Origin: Hymenobacter daecheongensis DSM 21074
GTDB lineage: Bacteria; Bacteroidota; Bacteroidia; Cytophagales; Hymenobacteraceae
DNA: 64,000 nucleotides
NCBI RefSeq assembly: GCF_900141805.1
Contig: NZ_FQYN01000007.1
Location: 186,001-250,000, forward strand
Reading direction: 5' to 3'
The position numbers were made by a program, and so were the translations under genes. The notes beneath the pieces were generated by a model. The model was not told where the DNA came from. It did not search any database and was given only the letters and a program-made list of their open reading frames with translations. Positions 17,664 to 26,049 of this stretch are shown piece after piece. Position 1 is the stretch's first letter; the number at the start of each line of letters is the position of its first letter.

Positions 17664-17771
17664 TGAATTATGAATTATGAATTGACAATTAAAATGAAAG
17701 CGGGCAAACGGCCAGGAGCAAAGCTGCCGTGGATTTCAACTCATAATTCAACATTCAGAATTCATAATTAA
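17664..17771. repeat. AT-rich palindromic element, family D copy 1
   Basis: Arms built from repeats of TGAATTATGAATTA (left) and TTCAGAATTCATAATTA (right), around a GC-rich loop. It fills the whole gap between two minus-strand genes and supplies the TAA stop of the thioesterase (17768-17770). A related element lies inside the E1 dehydrogenase gene at 33082-33174. Confidence 0.85.
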
Positions 17772-18289
17772 CTCATCGCAAACAGCGACTTCAGCTCCGT
17801 GGCTTCCTGGGGCTGCATGCGGCCGCCCAGCACGAGGCGCAGCTGCCGACGGCGCAACGCCCCATCATACAGCCGGATTTCCTCTTCCGTTTCGGCTATG
17901 GCTTCGGGCACGTCTATCGGGCGGCCCGACTGATCGACGGCCACGAAGGTGAAAAAGGCTTCGTTCGATTTGATCTTGGTGCCGCTGGGAATGTCCTCGG
18001 CCCATACGTCGATGTGCACTTCCATGCTGGAGGCGAAGGCGCGGGTCACCTGGGCCTGCAGCGTGACGACGCTGCCCAGCCGGATGCCCTCGCGGAACGA
18101 CACGTTATCGACGGAGGCCGTCACGACGATGCGGTTGGAGTGCTTCTGGGCCGAAATGGCGGCGGCAATGTCCATCAGGTGCATCATGCGGCCGCCCATC
18201 AGGTTGTTGAGCGTGTTGGTATCGTTGGGCAGCACCAGCTCGGTCATAATCACGAACGAGTCTTTCACGGGCTTTTGTTTACGCATCAT
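17768..18289 (-). CDS. Acyl-CoA thioesterase (hotdog fold)
   Basis: 173 residues. Hydrolyses acyl-CoA esters; related to the YciA/BACH group. The hotdog motif is complete: LPNDTNTLNNLMGGRMMHLMD (Asn, Gly-Gly and Asp of the active site), then AAISAQKHSNRIVVTASVDN, FREGIRLGSVVTLQAQV, SSMEVHIDVWAED and NEAFFTFVAVDQSGRPI. The C-terminal 40 residues are charged and helical. The start (MMRKQK) is 33 bases after a perfect -7 box. The stop codon comes from the adjoining palindromic repeat, so the last residues could be altered by element insertion. Substrate range unknown. Family secure. Confidence 0.94.
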   Translation of the reverse strand: MMRKQKPVKDSFVIMTELVLPNDTNTLNNLMGGRMMHLMDIAAAISAQKHSNRIVVTASVDNVSFREGIRLGSVVTLQAQVTRAFASSMEVHIDVWAEDIPSGTKIKSNEAFFTFVAVDQSGRPIDVPEAIAETEEEIRLYDGALRRRQLRLVLGGRMQPQEATELKSLFAMS

Positions 18290-18321
18290 GCGGCGGGGGG
18301 CTTCGGGTAAGTAAGCAGCCG

Positions 18322-18329
18322 CAAAGATA
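18322..18329 (-). promoter_or_regulatory. Thioesterase promoter -7 box TATCTTTG
   Basis: Exact TAnnTTTG on the minus strand, 32 bases between it and the ATG at 18289. Confidence 0.6.
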
Positions 18330-18350
18330 GGGCGGCATTGGGGCTTTTAA

Positions 18351-18540
18351 GAGTTAAAGCTAAGGTTAGAGTTAAGCTCCCCTCCTTTTTTCAAGGAGGG
18401 GGTTGGGGGTGGTTGGCTAGGGCTAGAAGTCGCCTGACGAGTTTCTAGCTCTAACCTTAGCTCTAGCAATCGTTCAATGATTGAACCACCCCCAACCCCT
18501 CCTTGAAAAAAGGAGGGGAGCTAGCTTTAGCCTTAACTCC
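18351..18540. repeat. Long palindrome with purine-rich arms
   Basis: The left arm (AGCTCCCCTCCTTTTTTCAAGG, shortened here to its core CCCCTCCTTTTTTCAAGGAG, then GGTTGGGGGTGGTT) is complementary to the right arm (AACCACCCCCAACCCC, then CTCCTTGAAAAAAGGAGGGG). The outer parts carry GTTAAAGCTAAGG/CTTTAGCCTTAAC. It lies between the thioesterase and pcm genes. Confidence 0.85.
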
Positions 18541-18557
18541 TAGCTCCCAGCTCCTGC

Positions 18558-19214
18558 TTACAGCTTCGGCCAGCCGGCCTGGCCCAGCAGCGGGACGAAG
18601 CGGAAATCCTCGAACTCCTCGCGCACAAATTCCGCCTCACTCTCACGCGTCACGCGCATCATGCGCTGGGTGTGCTCATTGCCGACCGGAATCACTAGGG
18701 AGCCGCCGATGCGCAGCTGCTGGAGCAGCACCCGCGGGATGGTGGGCGAGCCGGCCGTGACCAGAATCCGGTCGAAGGGGGCGTGGGGGGGCAGGCCCAC
18801 CGAGCCGTCGCCGCAGAACAGGTGCGCGGCCTGGTGCAGGCCGGCCAGACGGCGGCGGGTGCGCTCAAACAGCACCGGATTGAACTCGATGCTGAAGATG
18901 TGGGGCGTGAGCTGCAGCAGCACCGCGCACTGGTAGCCCGAGCCCGTCCCAATTTCCAGCACCCGGTCCTGGGGGCGCGGATTGAGCAATGCCGTCTGGT
19001 AGGCCACGGTGTAGGGCTGCGAAATCGTCTGGCCCTCGCCGATGGGAAAGGCCTTGTCCTGGTAGGCATGTTCCTGAAAGGCAGGCTCGAAGAACAGGTG
19101 GCGCGGCACGGTGGCCAGCGCCAGCAGCACCCGCTCGTCGCGGATGCCCTTGCGGCGCAGCTCCTCCACGAGGGCGCGGCGCAGGCCACGGTGCCTGTAA
19201 CTATCAGCTTGCAT
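18558..19214 (-). CDS. pcm: Protein-L-isoaspartate O-methyltransferase
   Basis: 218 residues. Methylates damaged L-isoaspartyl residues with S-adenosylmethionine so that they can reset to aspartate; cytoplasmic. Typical motifs: LVEELRRKGIRDERVLLAL, VPRHLFFEPAF..AYQDKAFPIG, the substrate loop GQTISQPYTVAYQT, the SAM motif VLEIGTGSGYQCAVLL, then FDRILVTAGSPTIPRVLLQQ and GGSLVIPVGN. The length is normal. The start is the ATG at 19212-19214. Monocistronic, followed by the long palindrome at 18351-18540. Secure. Confidence 0.97.
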   Translation of the reverse strand: MQADSYRHRGLRRALVEELRRKGIRDERVLLALATVPRHLFFEPAFQEHAYQDKAFPIGEGQTISQPYTVAYQTALLNPRPQDRVLEIGTGSGYQCAVLLQLTPHIFSIEFNPVLFERTRRRLAGLHQAAHLFCGDGSVGLPPHAPFDRILVTAGSPTIPRVLLQQLRIGGSLVIPVGNEHTQRMMRVTRESEAEFVREEFEDFRFVPLLGQAGWPKL

Positions 19215-19278
19215 AAGGAAACGGAATGAGAGCGGGCCGGATGCGGGCGGCGGGGGCGGCGTTTCGGCTTTAATGCCC

Positions 19279-19286
19279 TACCTTTG
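19279..19286 (+). promoter_or_regulatory. -7 box TACCTTTG before the sugar transferase
   Basis: Exact TAnnTTTG on the plus strand. The first in-frame start of the following gene is 95 bases downstream; a short out-of-frame ORF of ten codons (ATG 19329) lies in the leader. Confidence 0.5.
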
Positions 19287-19381
19287 CGCGGCTCCAAAAA
19301 GGCACCAGCGGCCCCTTTGAAGCATTATATGTTGCCAAATTACGCCTTCAATCGCACATAACCATCTAGTATTGTCGTCCG

Positions 19382-20821
19382 TTGGGGCGGCCCCAAACCC
19401 ACTTGATTCGCACCGCACAAAAACTCAAGCTGATAGCCGCCGACTTCCTGGCCGCCCTGCTGGCCTGGATCTGCTTTTTCCTGCTGCGCAAATACCTGCT
19501 CAGCGAAATGACGCCGGGCTACCGCTTCAGCGAGGGCGCGCTGTTCACCCTCACCGGCGGGGCCGTCATGATTGCCGCCTTCTGGATGGTGCTCTACGCC
19601 CTGATCGGCGAATACCGCGACATTTTCCGCAAGTCGCGCCTGTCTGAAATCATCCGGCTGGCCCGCGTGTCCATTCTGGGGGCGCTCATTATCTTCTTTG
19701 CCTTTCTGCTCGATGATCAGGGGGTGAGCAACTACCGGCTTTATTATAAGACGATTACGGCCTACTTCCTGCTGCACTTCTTCATCACCGCCATTCTGCG
19801 CACCTGGGCCGTGACGAGCGTGCAGCGGCTGGTGCACAACGGTACGATTTCCTTCAACACGCTGCTGGTGGGCTCCAATGCCCTGGCCCACGAAACCTAC
19901 CACGAGCTGGCCCGCACCAGCCGCCACCTGGGCCTGAAGCTGGTGGGCTTCGCGCCGGTGGGCGACACCATCGATGAGGCCCTGGCCGCCGAGCTGCCCG
20001 CCCGCGGCTCCTACAAGCGCCTGCCGGCCCTGATTCGGGCCCTCAAAATTGAGCAGGTGGTCATTGCCATCGAGCCCTCGGAGCACCGCATGATTCAGGA
20101 TATTCTGACGCTGCTGGAAGGCACACCGGCCCGCGTGAGCATCCTGCCCGACCTGTACCAGATGCTGCTGGGCTCGGTAAAGGTGAACCACCTGTTTGGC
20201 ACGCCGCTCATCGAAATAAAGCACGATCTGCTGCCGCTGTGGCAGGAAGTGACCAAGCGCGGCCTCGATATTGGCGGCTCGCTGCTGTTTTTGCTGCTGG
20301 CCTGGCCGGTGTATGCCTTCACGGCCATCATGGTGCGCTCGTCGTCGCCGGGACCGGTGTTCTACTCGCAGGAGCGCGTGGGGCGGCTTGGGCAGCCGTT
20401 CCGCATCTACAAGTTTCGCTCGATGTATATCGATGCCGAGAAGCAGGGCCCATCCCTGTCGTCGGACCACGACCCGCGCATTACGTCCTGGGGGCGCTTC
20501 ATGCGCAAGGTGCGCCTTGATGAGCTGCCCCAATTCTGGAACGTGGTGAAGGGCGACATGAGCCTGGTGGGCCCGCGCCCCGAGCGGCAGTTCTACATCG
20601 ACCAGATTGTGAAAGTAGCCCCGCACTACCGCCACCTGCACCGCGTGCGGCCGGGCATCACCAGCCTGGGCCAGGTGAAGTACGGCTACGCCGAAACCGT
20701 GGCCCAGATGGTCGAGCGCCTCAAGTTCGACATCCTCTACATCGAAAACATGAGCCTGGCCATGGACTTCCGCGTGATGCTCTACACGCTCAAAATCATC
20801 GTGGAAGGACGAGGGAAATAA
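19382..20821 (+). CDS. Polyprenyl-phosphate sugar-1-phosphate transferase (WcaJ/WbaP type)
   Basis: 479 residues. Transfers a sugar phosphate to undecaprenyl phosphate to begin exopolysaccharide or O-antigen synthesis at the inner membrane. The N-terminal part has about four hydrophobic segments (for example LIAADFLAALLAWICFFLLR), then a Rossmann-like domain (FNTLLVGSNALAHETYHELA). A fifth segment, GGSLLFLLLAWPVYAFTAIM, precedes the catalytic domain with SSSPGPVFYSQERVGRLGQPF, YKFRSM, KVRLDELPQFWNVVKGDMS and LVGPRPERQFY. An in-frame stop at 19367 leaves TTG 19382 as the only early start; the first ATG is 42 codons further and would cut the first segment. No glycosyltransferase cluster surrounds it. 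Family secure. Confidence 0.93.
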   Translation: MGRPQTHLIRTAQKLKLIAADFLAALLAWICFFLLRKYLLSEMTPGYRFSEGALFTLTGGAVMIAAFWMVLYALIGEYRDIFRKSRLSEIIRLARVSILGALIIFFAFLLDDQGVSNYRLYYKTITAYFLLHFFITAILRTWAVTSVQRLVHNGTISFNTLLVGSNALAHETYHELARTSRHLGLKLVGFAPVGDTIDEALAAELPARGSYKRLPALIRALKIEQVVIAIEPSEHRMIQDILTLLEGTPARVSILPDLYQMLLGSVKVNHLFGTPLIEIKHDLLPLWQEVTKRGLDIGGSLLFLLLAWPVYAFTAIMVRSSSPGPVFYSQERVGRLGQPFRIYKFRSMYIDAEKQGPSLSSDHDPRITSWGRFMRKVRLDELPQFWNVVKGDMSLVGPRPERQFYIDQIVKVAPHYRHLHRVRPGITSLGQVKYGYAETVAQMVERLKFDILYIENMSLAMDFRVMLYTLKIIVEGRGK

Positions 20822-20913
20822 TGTGCTGATGTGAGAATGTGGGTAATATGCTAATGCCCGTTTCTTGCACTCTTCACATCAGCACATTACCCACATTCTC
20901 ACATCAGCACATT
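20820..20913. repeat. Palindromic element before ribE
   Basis: Left arm TGTGCTGATGTGAGAATGTG with GGTAATATGCT; right arm AGCACATTACC then CACATTCTCACATCAGCACA. It fills the gap between the sugar transferase stop and the ribE start and ends seven bases before the ribE ATG. Confidence 0.88.
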
Positions 20914-20919
20914 AAAAAG

Positions 20920-21510
20920 ATGTTTACCGGAATTGTAGAAGCCCTCGGCACCATCACCGCCGTGCAGACGGAAGGCACCAACCGTCATTTCACCGTGGCC
21001 ACGCCCTTCGCGGCGGAGCTGCAGATTGACCAGAGCGTGGCCCACGACGGCGTGTGCCTGACGGTGGTGGCCGTGGATGCCGCCGCCGGCACCCACGTCG
21101 TGACGGCCATTGACGAGACGCTGCAGAAGACCAACCTGGGCCAGTGGCAGCCCGGCCGGCAGGTAAACCTGGAGCGCTGCCTGGCCGCCAACGGCCGCTT
21201 CGACGGCCACATCGTGCAGGGCCATGTTGACTTGGCTGCCGTGTGCGAATCGGTGACGGACCAGAACGGCTCCTGGGTGTTCCGCTTCCGCCACGAGCCC
21301 GGCGCGGGCCGCGTGACGGTCGAGAAAGGCTCTATCTGCATCAACGGCACCAGCCTTACTTGCTTCGACAGCACCGATACGGGCTTCTCCGTGGCCATCA
21401 TTCCTTACACCTACGAGCACACCACGTTCCGGCACCTGCGCGCCGGCGACCCGGTCAATCTGGAGTTTGACATTGTGGGCAAGTACGTGGCCCGGCTGCT
21501 GGGGAAGTAG
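20920..21510 (+). CDS. ribE: Riboflavin synthase, alpha chain
   Basis: 196 residues. Dismutates two 6,7-dimethyl-8-ribityllumazine molecules to riboflavin and an amino-pyrimidine. The MFTGIVEALGTI start is diagnostic. Two lumazine-binding barrels follow: one to about residue 95 (DGVCLTVVAVDA, EtlqkTNLG, VNLERCLAANGRFDGHIVQGHVD) and one after it (VEKGSICINGTSLTCFD, IPYTYEHTTFRHLRAGDPVNLEFDIVGKYVARLL). I chose ATG 20920 over the longer frame opening at 20839 because it begins exactly at the family N-terminus. A palindrome sits just upstream, so the ribosome site is inside or beside it. I saw no FMN riboswitch. Secure. Confidence 0.98.
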   Translation: MFTGIVEALGTITAVQTEGTNRHFTVATPFAAELQIDQSVAHDGVCLTVVAVDAAAGTHVVTAIDETLQKTNLGQWQPGRQVNLERCLAANGRFDGHIVQGHVDLAAVCESVTDQNGSWVFRFRHEPGAGRVTVEKGSICINGTSLTCFDSTDTGFSVAIIPYTYEHTTFRHLRAGDPVNLEFDIVGKYVARLLGK

Positions 21511-21549
21511 CCGAATCGGGAGCCGTTAGCACTGTTTGTTGCCTGAAAT

Positions 21550-22296
21550 ATGCGTTTGCGCCAGCTACTGGTACTGATCGGGGTTGCGGTGCTGCTCGTT
21601 GGCGCGGGGCGGCTGCTTTTGACTCCGGCCCCAGTTCCGCCGGCCGCGCCGGTGGCCTACGTGCGCTACGAGGCCGACCCCCGGCGGCAGGCGCTGCGCC
21701 TGTATTGGCACGATGACCAGCATCAGCCGCTACGCAGTCTGGGCCGCCTGCGCCGGTGGCTGGCCGGGCGCGGGCAGCGCCTCGTGTTTGCCATGAATGC
21801 CGGCATGTTTACGCCCACCCACGCGCCGGTAGGGCTGTATATCGAAGACTTTCAAACCCGGGTGCCGCTCAATACGGGCACCGGGCGCGGCAACTTCTAC
21901 CTGAAGCCCAACGGCGTATTCTACCTGCTGGCCGACGGCCGGGCCGGGGTGTGCGAAACCAGCCGCTTCCGGCCCCGGCCCACCGTGCGCTACGCCACGC
22001 AGTCGGGGCCGCTGCTGGTGCTGGATGGGCAGATTCATCCGGCCTTCACGCCGGGCTCCCGCAACCTGAATATCCGCAACGGCGTGGGTGTGCTGCCCAA
22101 CGGCCACGTGCTGCTGGCCATGTCAAAGACCCCGGTGAGCCTCTACGACTTCGCCGCCTGGTTCCGGCGGCAGGGGTGCCGTCAGGCGCTTTACCTCGAC
22201 GGGGCCATTTCGCGCGCCTACCTGCCGGCCCAGGGCTGGGTGCAAACCGATGGCGACCTGGGTGTGCTGATTGGCGTAGCGGAGCCGGCCCGCTGA
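21550..22296 (+). CDS. Phosphodiester glycosidase family protein (NAGPA/DUF2233-like), membrane-anchored or secreted
   Basis: 248 residues. The N-terminus (LLVLIGVAVLLVGAGRLLL) is a signal anchor, so the enzyme faces the periplasm. The rest is a phosphodiester glycosidase domain, the family of the mammalian mannose-6-phosphate uncovering enzyme. Matching pieces are LVFAMNAGMFTPTHAPVGLYI, GNFYLKPNGVFYL, ATQSGPLLVLDGQIHPAF, SRNLNIRNGVGVLPNGHVLLAMS, and QALYLDGAISRAYLP. The natural substrate of bacterial members is usually unknown; trimming of sugar phosphodiesters in the envelope is a reasonable guess. It follows ribE by 39 bp in the same direction and may share its transcript. Family well supported. 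Confidence 0.88.
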   Translation: MRLRQLLVLIGVAVLLVGAGRLLLTPAPVPPAAPVAYVRYEADPRRQALRLYWHDDQHQPLRSLGRLRRWLAGRGQRLVFAMNAGMFTPTHAPVGLYIEDFQTRVPLNTGTGRGNFYLKPNGVFYLLADGRAGVCETSRFRPRPTVRYATQSGPLLVLDGQIHPAFTPGSRNLNIRNGVGVLPNGHVLLAMSKTPVSLYDFAAWFRRQGCRQALYLDGAISRAYLPAQGWVQTDGDLGVLIGVAEPAR

Positions 22297-22371
22297 GGAA
22301 AAATTCTGGGGGAAGCCGTACCCGCCCCGGCCGCCTGCGTAGAAGCCCGCAACCACCTTTCCCTTACTACT

Positions 22372-22572
22372 ATGGCCAAGCGAGAATTGATTGAGCCCAA
22401 CGAAGGCGACAAGCGCTACGTGCGCCGCAACGATGACGGCACGTTTAAAGAATCGGATGATTTGAACCGCTCCCTGTCGCAAGACGACCGGGAAAATGCC
22501 AAAACCACCGCCAAGCCCGGCCACGGCGACGAAGGCGACGGCCACACCGGCAAACGCAAGCCCGCCAAATAA
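22372..22572 (+). CDS. Small highly charged protein of unknown function (66 aa)
   Basis: 66 residues, MAKRELIEPNEGDKRYVRRN, then NDDGTFKESDDLNRSL and a terminal GDGHTGKRKPAK. More than half the residues are charged or polar and no hydrophobic core is visible, so it is probably disordered or binds nucleic acid. GDKRYVRRNDDGTFKES resembles small Bacteroidetes proteins that I remember without a function. It is followed closely by a strong terminator hairpin, supporting a real short transcript. Function unknown. Confidence 0.75.
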   Translation: MAKRELIEPNEGDKRYVRRNDDGTFKESDDLNRSLSQDDRENAKTTAKPGHGDEGDGHTGKRKPAK

Positions 22573-22586
22573 GCTGATAACTTTCC

Positions 22587-22627
22587 CGAAGCCCCGCTGT
22601 GCTGCCACAGCGGGGCTTCGGCATTTC
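22587..22627. terminator. Strong hairpin terminator
   Basis: CGAAGCCCCGCTGT (22587-22600) pairs perfectly with ACAGCGGGGCTTCG (22607-22620); a short T-rich stretch follows. It ends the small charged-protein transcript before icd. Confidence 0.8.
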
Positions 22628-22683
22628 TGGCCGGCGGCTTCGGGTAGTTTTGAGCCGGGTTAGGGCCGAAAACCCGAATGTGT

Positions 22684-22691
22684 TACTTTCG
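22684..22691 (+). promoter_or_regulatory. Probable icd -7 box TACTTTCG
   Basis: One change from TAnnTTTG, 64 bases upstream of the icd ATG. Confidence 0.35.
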
Positions 22692-22755
22692 CCTCTTCGC
22701 GCCCGCCGCAACGGCACGGCTGACGGACCCGCACATCCATCCCACCTTCCTTCTA

Positions 22756-23988
22756 ATGAACAAAATCAAAGTAGCAAACCCGGTCGTTGAGCTTGATGGC
22801 GACGAGATGACCCGCATCATCTGGAAGTTCATCAAGGACAAGCTGATAACGCCCTACCTGGAGCTGGACATCAAATACTATGACCTGGGCATCGAGTACC
22901 GCGACCAGACCAACGACCAGGTGACCGTGGACGCGGCCAACGCCATCCGCCAGTACGGCGTGGGCATCAAGTGCGCCACCATCACCCCGGACGAGGAGCG
23001 GGTGCAGGAGTTCGGGCTCAAGCAGATGTGGAAGTCGCCGAACGGCACCATCCGCAACATCCTGGACGGCACCGTGTTCCGCGAGCCGATTGTGATGAGC
23101 AACGTGCCCCGGCTGGTGCCCAACTGGACCGCACCCATCTGCATCGGCCGCCACGCCTTCGGCGACCAGTACCGCGCCACCGATTTCGTAACCAAAGGCA
23201 AGGGCAAGCTCACCATCAGCTTCCAGCCCGAGGATGGCGGCGCGGCCCAGTCGTTTGAGGTCTACAACTTCCAGGGCGACGGCGTGGCCCTGGCCATGTA
23301 CAACACCGACGAAAGCATCCGCGGCTTCGCCCACGCCTGCTTCAACCAGGCCCTGATGAAGGGCTGGCCGCTGTATCTGAGCACCAAAAACACCATCCTG
23401 AAGAAGTACGACGGCCGCTTCAAGGACATCTTCCAGGAAATCTACGAGCAGGACTACCTGGCCAAGTTCCAGGAGGCCGGCATCACCTACGAGCACCGCC
23501 TGATCGACGACATGGTGGCCTCGGCGCTGAAGTGGAACGGCAACTTCGTGTGGGCCTGCAAAAACTACGACGGCGACGTGCAGAGCGACACCGTGGCCCA
23601 AGGCTTCGGCTCGCTGGGCCTGATGACCTCCACGCTCGTCACGCCCGACGGCCAGACGATGGAGGCCGAAGCCGCCCACGGCACCGTGACGCGCCACTTC
23701 CGCGAGCATCAGAAAGGCAAGCCGACCAGCACCAACCCCATTGCCAGCATCTTCGCCTGGACCCGCGGCCTGGAGTTCCGCGGCAAGCTCGATGGCAACC
23801 AGGAGCTGATCGACTTCTGCCACGCCCTCGAAGCAGTATGCATCGAAACCGTGGAAAGCGGCAAGATGACCAAGGACCTGGCCGTCTGCATTCACGGCAA
23901 CAAAGTGGAGCACGGCCGCGACTACCTCTACACCGAGGAGTTCCTGGCCGCGCTGGACGAAAACCTGAAAGCCAAGCTGGGCCGGTAA
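22756..23988 (+). CDS. icd: NADP-dependent isocitrate dehydrogenase, eukaryotic type
   Basis: 410 residues. Oxidises isocitrate to 2-oxoglutarate in the TCA cycle with NADP. The sequence is of the homodimeric eukaryote-like subfamily, not the E. coli type: [116 protein letters not shown] and the NADP-side [17 protein letters not shown]. The start at ATG 22756 is the family N-terminus ([15 protein letters not shown]); the longer frame to 22678 is not needed. A long perfect hairpin ends the gene. Secure. Confidence 0.98.
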   Translation: MNKIKVANPVVELDGDEMTRIIWKFIKDKLITPYLELDIKYYDLGIEYRDQTNDQVTVDAANAIRQYGVGIKCATITPDEERVQEFGLKQMWKSPNGTIRNILDGTVFREPIVMSNVPRLVPNWTAPICIGRHAFGDQYRATDFVTKGKGKLTISFQPEDGGAAQSFEVYNFQGDGVALAMYNTDESIRGFAHACFNQALMKGWPLYLSTKNTILKKYDGRFKDIFQEIYEQDYLAKFQEAGITYEHRLIDDMVASALKWNGNFVWACKNYDGDVQSDTVAQGFGSLGLMTSTLVTPDGQTMEAEAAHGTVTRHFREHQKGKPTSTNPIASIFAWTRGLEFRGKLDGNQELIDFCHALEAVCIETVESGKMTKDLAVCIHGNKVEHGRDYLYTEEFLAALDENLKAKLGR

Positions 23989-23997
23989 GCCGGTGCC

Positions 23998-24062
23998 GAT
24001 TGGTTCGACCACAAAAAAGCCTTCCCGACAATCGGGAAGGTTTTTTTGTGGTCGAACCAATC
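23998..24062. terminator. Long perfect hairpin after icd
   Basis: GATTGGTTCGACCACAAAAA (23998 on) pairs with TTTTTGTGGTCGAACCAATC, ending at 24062, with an inner GCCTTCCCGA/TCGGGAAGG stem containing the T-run. It is a terminator inside a larger palindrome of the type seen across this window. Confidence 0.85.
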
Positions 24063-24167
24063 GGCCCGGCGGGCAGCTGCCGCGGGCCCCGGCTCCTGCC
24101 CGCCCTTTCACTTTGCCGGCAACCTGCTACTTTGAGCGCCGGTTAGCTGCTAAACGCCCCCTTGACT

Positions 24168-25442
24168 ATGGAAGAACTGAACTCCCCGACGGCTGAGCCC
24201 GCGCTGCCCACCACGCCCGAGGCCCGGGCCGCCTACATCAAGGCGGCCCAGACCAAGCCCGACCTGGATGCCCTCCGCCGCCTGTTTGCGGCCGAGCTGA
24301 AGGCCCATCCCGCCCTGCCGGAAGCCCTGGCTCCCTACCACGCCCAGAGCACGTCGTCGGTGGTGAGTATGTATGCCAGCGCCAAAGCTGCCGCTTTCAT
24401 CAAAGGGCCGTATCTGGCGCAGCAGGCCGGGGCGCACTTCATCGAGGTGCGCGAGGCGGCGGCTCACGACCTGTGGGAGATTCAGCAGAAAAAGCTGTTC
24501 GACCTGCAGTGCCGCTGGCGGGCCGAGGAGATTACCCTTCCCGGCCTGCGCCACAGCGAGGAATTCCGGCAGTGGGAAAAGTATGTTGACCATTGCCCGT
24601 GGCTGCCGCCCGTCACGGCCGACGAGGTGGCCCTGTACGAGGCGTATCTGCGCTCCGACCACTACGAACCCAACCAGAACTGGGCCTGGCAGGACTACAG
24701 CCGGTTCCGGCGTACGGCCGAAGTAGGCGACCATGACCCCGACGACGACGACGAGGCGGAGGCCGCCGCCGATGACGACGGCTACGAGGCCGCCACCAAC
24801 CGGGCCTACCGCCGCCTGCCGGCCTGGTATCAGTACCACAACGAGGCCACCGGCCAAAACCTGCTGCTGACCCTGCCCGACGTGCGCGGCGAAAAAGAGG
24901 CCTACTACATCGGGCTGACCGAAGCCGACAAGGAGGAGAAGCTGGCCGCCCAGCGCGCCCGCGGCGACATGGCTGCCTCGCTGCCCTGGCACCCCCTGAT
25001 TGTGCACCGCGACGACCTGACCCCCTATTTCCGGCAGTTTGAGGAGGCCGCCGACCTGCCCCGCCTGCTGCGCTGGTACGCGGCCAGCCGCCAGGATGAG
25101 CGCCGCCGCCACGGCTATCTGTTTGAGGCCCGCCATTGGATGGAAAAGGCGCTGGAAGACCAGGCCGCCCCCTGGCCCATTGCCGCCCACGCCGACTGGC
25201 GGCAGGCGCTGATGGCGGCCGGCATGCGGGCCTGGGGCCACCAGCTGGCCGGCGTGCTGACCGACGTGTGGCAGGAGCAGGAGCAAAACCGCGCCCTGGG
25301 CCTGCCCGTCACGGGGCCGAAAACTTACGGCACCCGGCCCCCCTTTGCCGAAGTGAACTGGGCCGAGGAAGAAACCTACCACCCCAAGTTCATCCTGCGC
25401 GGCCGGGAGCTGGCCGGGGAGCCCCGCGACTTCAGCTTCTGA
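24168..25442 (+). CDS. Large acidic protein of unknown function (424 aa)
   Basis: 424 residues from ATG 24168. No signal peptide or membrane segment; likely cytoplasmic. Mostly helical and rich in Ala, Glu and Trp. A Asp/Glu run (HDPDDDDEAEAAADDDGYEA, near residue 190) divides it into two halves. The first half contains LWEIQQKKLFDLQCRWRAEE and the second WYQYHNEATGQNLLLTLPDV, FEARHWMEKALE and EVNWAEEETYHPKFILRGRE. I do not recognise a family. A TACTTTG close to the -7 consensus lies 33 bases before the ATG. It is a single gene bounded by the icd hairpin and a repeat-rich gap. Codon usage and GC fit the genome. Function unknown. Confidence 0.8.
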   Translation: MEELNSPTAEPALPTTPEARAAYIKAAQTKPDLDALRRLFAAELKAHPALPEALAPYHAQSTSSVVSMYASAKAAAFIKGPYLAQQAGAHFIEVREAAAHDLWEIQQKKLFDLQCRWRAEEITLPGLRHSEEFRQWEKYVDHCPWLPPVTADEVALYEAYLRSDHYEPNQNWAWQDYSRFRRTAEVGDHDPDDDDEAEAAADDDGYEAATNRAYRRLPAWYQYHNEATGQNLLLTLPDVRGEKEAYYIGLTEADKEEKLAAQRARGDMAASLPWHPLIVHRDDLTPYFRQFEEAADLPRLLRWYAASRQDERRRHGYLFEARHWMEKALEDQAAPWPIAAHADWRQALMAAGMRAWGHQLAGVLTDVWQEQEQNRALGLPVTGPKTYGTRPPFAEVNWAEEETYHPKFILRGRELAGEPRDFSF

Positions 25443-25506
25443 AGGGGCCGGCTTCACCCAACTTTTCTAAGCAGCTGTTTGCGTTAGTGCAAGCGGTGTC
25501 AAAACG

Positions 25507-25593
25507 GTGTAGAGACGCATACTTGCGTCTCGTCGTTGAACGACAGTCGTTGTGCCGGCGCGGCCGACGAGACGCAAGTATGCGTCTCTACAC
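25507..25593. repeat. Palindromic element, family C copy 1
   Basis: GTGTAGAGACGCATACTTGC with GTCTCGTCG on the left; CGACGAGACGCAAGTATGCG with TCTCTACAC on the right; loop TTGAACGACAGTCG and a GC-rich turn. A second copy is at 40747-40831, before the topoisomerase IB gene. Confidence 0.9.
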
Positions 25594-25680
25594 GGTTCAA
25601 CGGCCTGAAAAAGCAACGCAAACAACTTCTAAAGCGTCCCGGCGATAGGCTTATGACCTACGCAAAAGGTCGGTTTTCAA

Positions 25681-25837
25681 GCCCCAGCGGGGCGACATAT
25701 CGGTAGCAACGGCTTGCTTACAAGAACAAAAGCCCCAGCGGGGCGACACCAATCGTTGAGCGACGGTGTCGCCCCGCTGGGGCTTAAAATTCGCCTATCA
25801 GGTAATTACTACCGATATGCCACCCCGCTGGGGCTGC
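25681..25837. repeat. Nested GC-rich palindrome (GCCCCAGCGGGGCGACA units)
   Basis: The unit GCCCCAGCGGGGCGACA occurs twice directly (25681 and about 25732), and twice as its complement (TGTCGCCCCGCTGGGGC ending near 25783, and a variant GCCACCCCGCTGGGGC ending near 25835). Inner pair and outer pair form two concentric hairpins; the outer arms also share ATATCGGTAG/CTACCGATAT. Confidence 0.88.
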
Positions 25838-26049
25838 CTTTTGCCGCGTTTGCGTAAGTCCTAAAGCCGGAACGCTTTCTTTGTAGTGGTGCTGGTGTCT
25901 CCGAAAACAGAAGCTATGGCCCGGTTAGTGGCCACCGCTACTCTTGTAATGAAAACCACTGTTTTCTTGAACAGATTTCAACTGGCCTGGCCCCTACATT
26001 ACATCCAATTGGCCCTCTTTACCCGGGTGCCTTTTCTTGCTGTGACGCT

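Larger units (their letters stand above)
25443..26049. other. Repeat-rich gap of 607 bp without a gene
   Basis: Holds a family C palindrome (25507-25593) and a nested GC-rich palindrome (25681-25837). Around the second element GACCTACGCAAAAGG and the complement of CCTTTTGCCGCGTTTGCG suggest a still larger inverted structure. From 25870 to 26049 I see only AT-richer sequence that probably carries the promoter of the next gene. Confidence 0.8.

Noticed and set aside
20839-20919. Longer start for riboflavin synthase
   Set aside because: The extra residues are translation of the palindromic element; the family begins MFTGIV at 20920.
23998-24062. tRNA-like stretch (GGTTCGA resembles a T-loop)
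   Set aside because: It is one arm of a perfect hairpin after icd; no acceptor, D or anticodon arms.
22753-24111. Long minus-strand ORF opposite icd (452 aa)
   Set aside because: It is a shadow of the high-GC icd gene; its residues are mostly Val/Ala/Gly/Leu without motifs, and icd is unmistakable on the plus strand.
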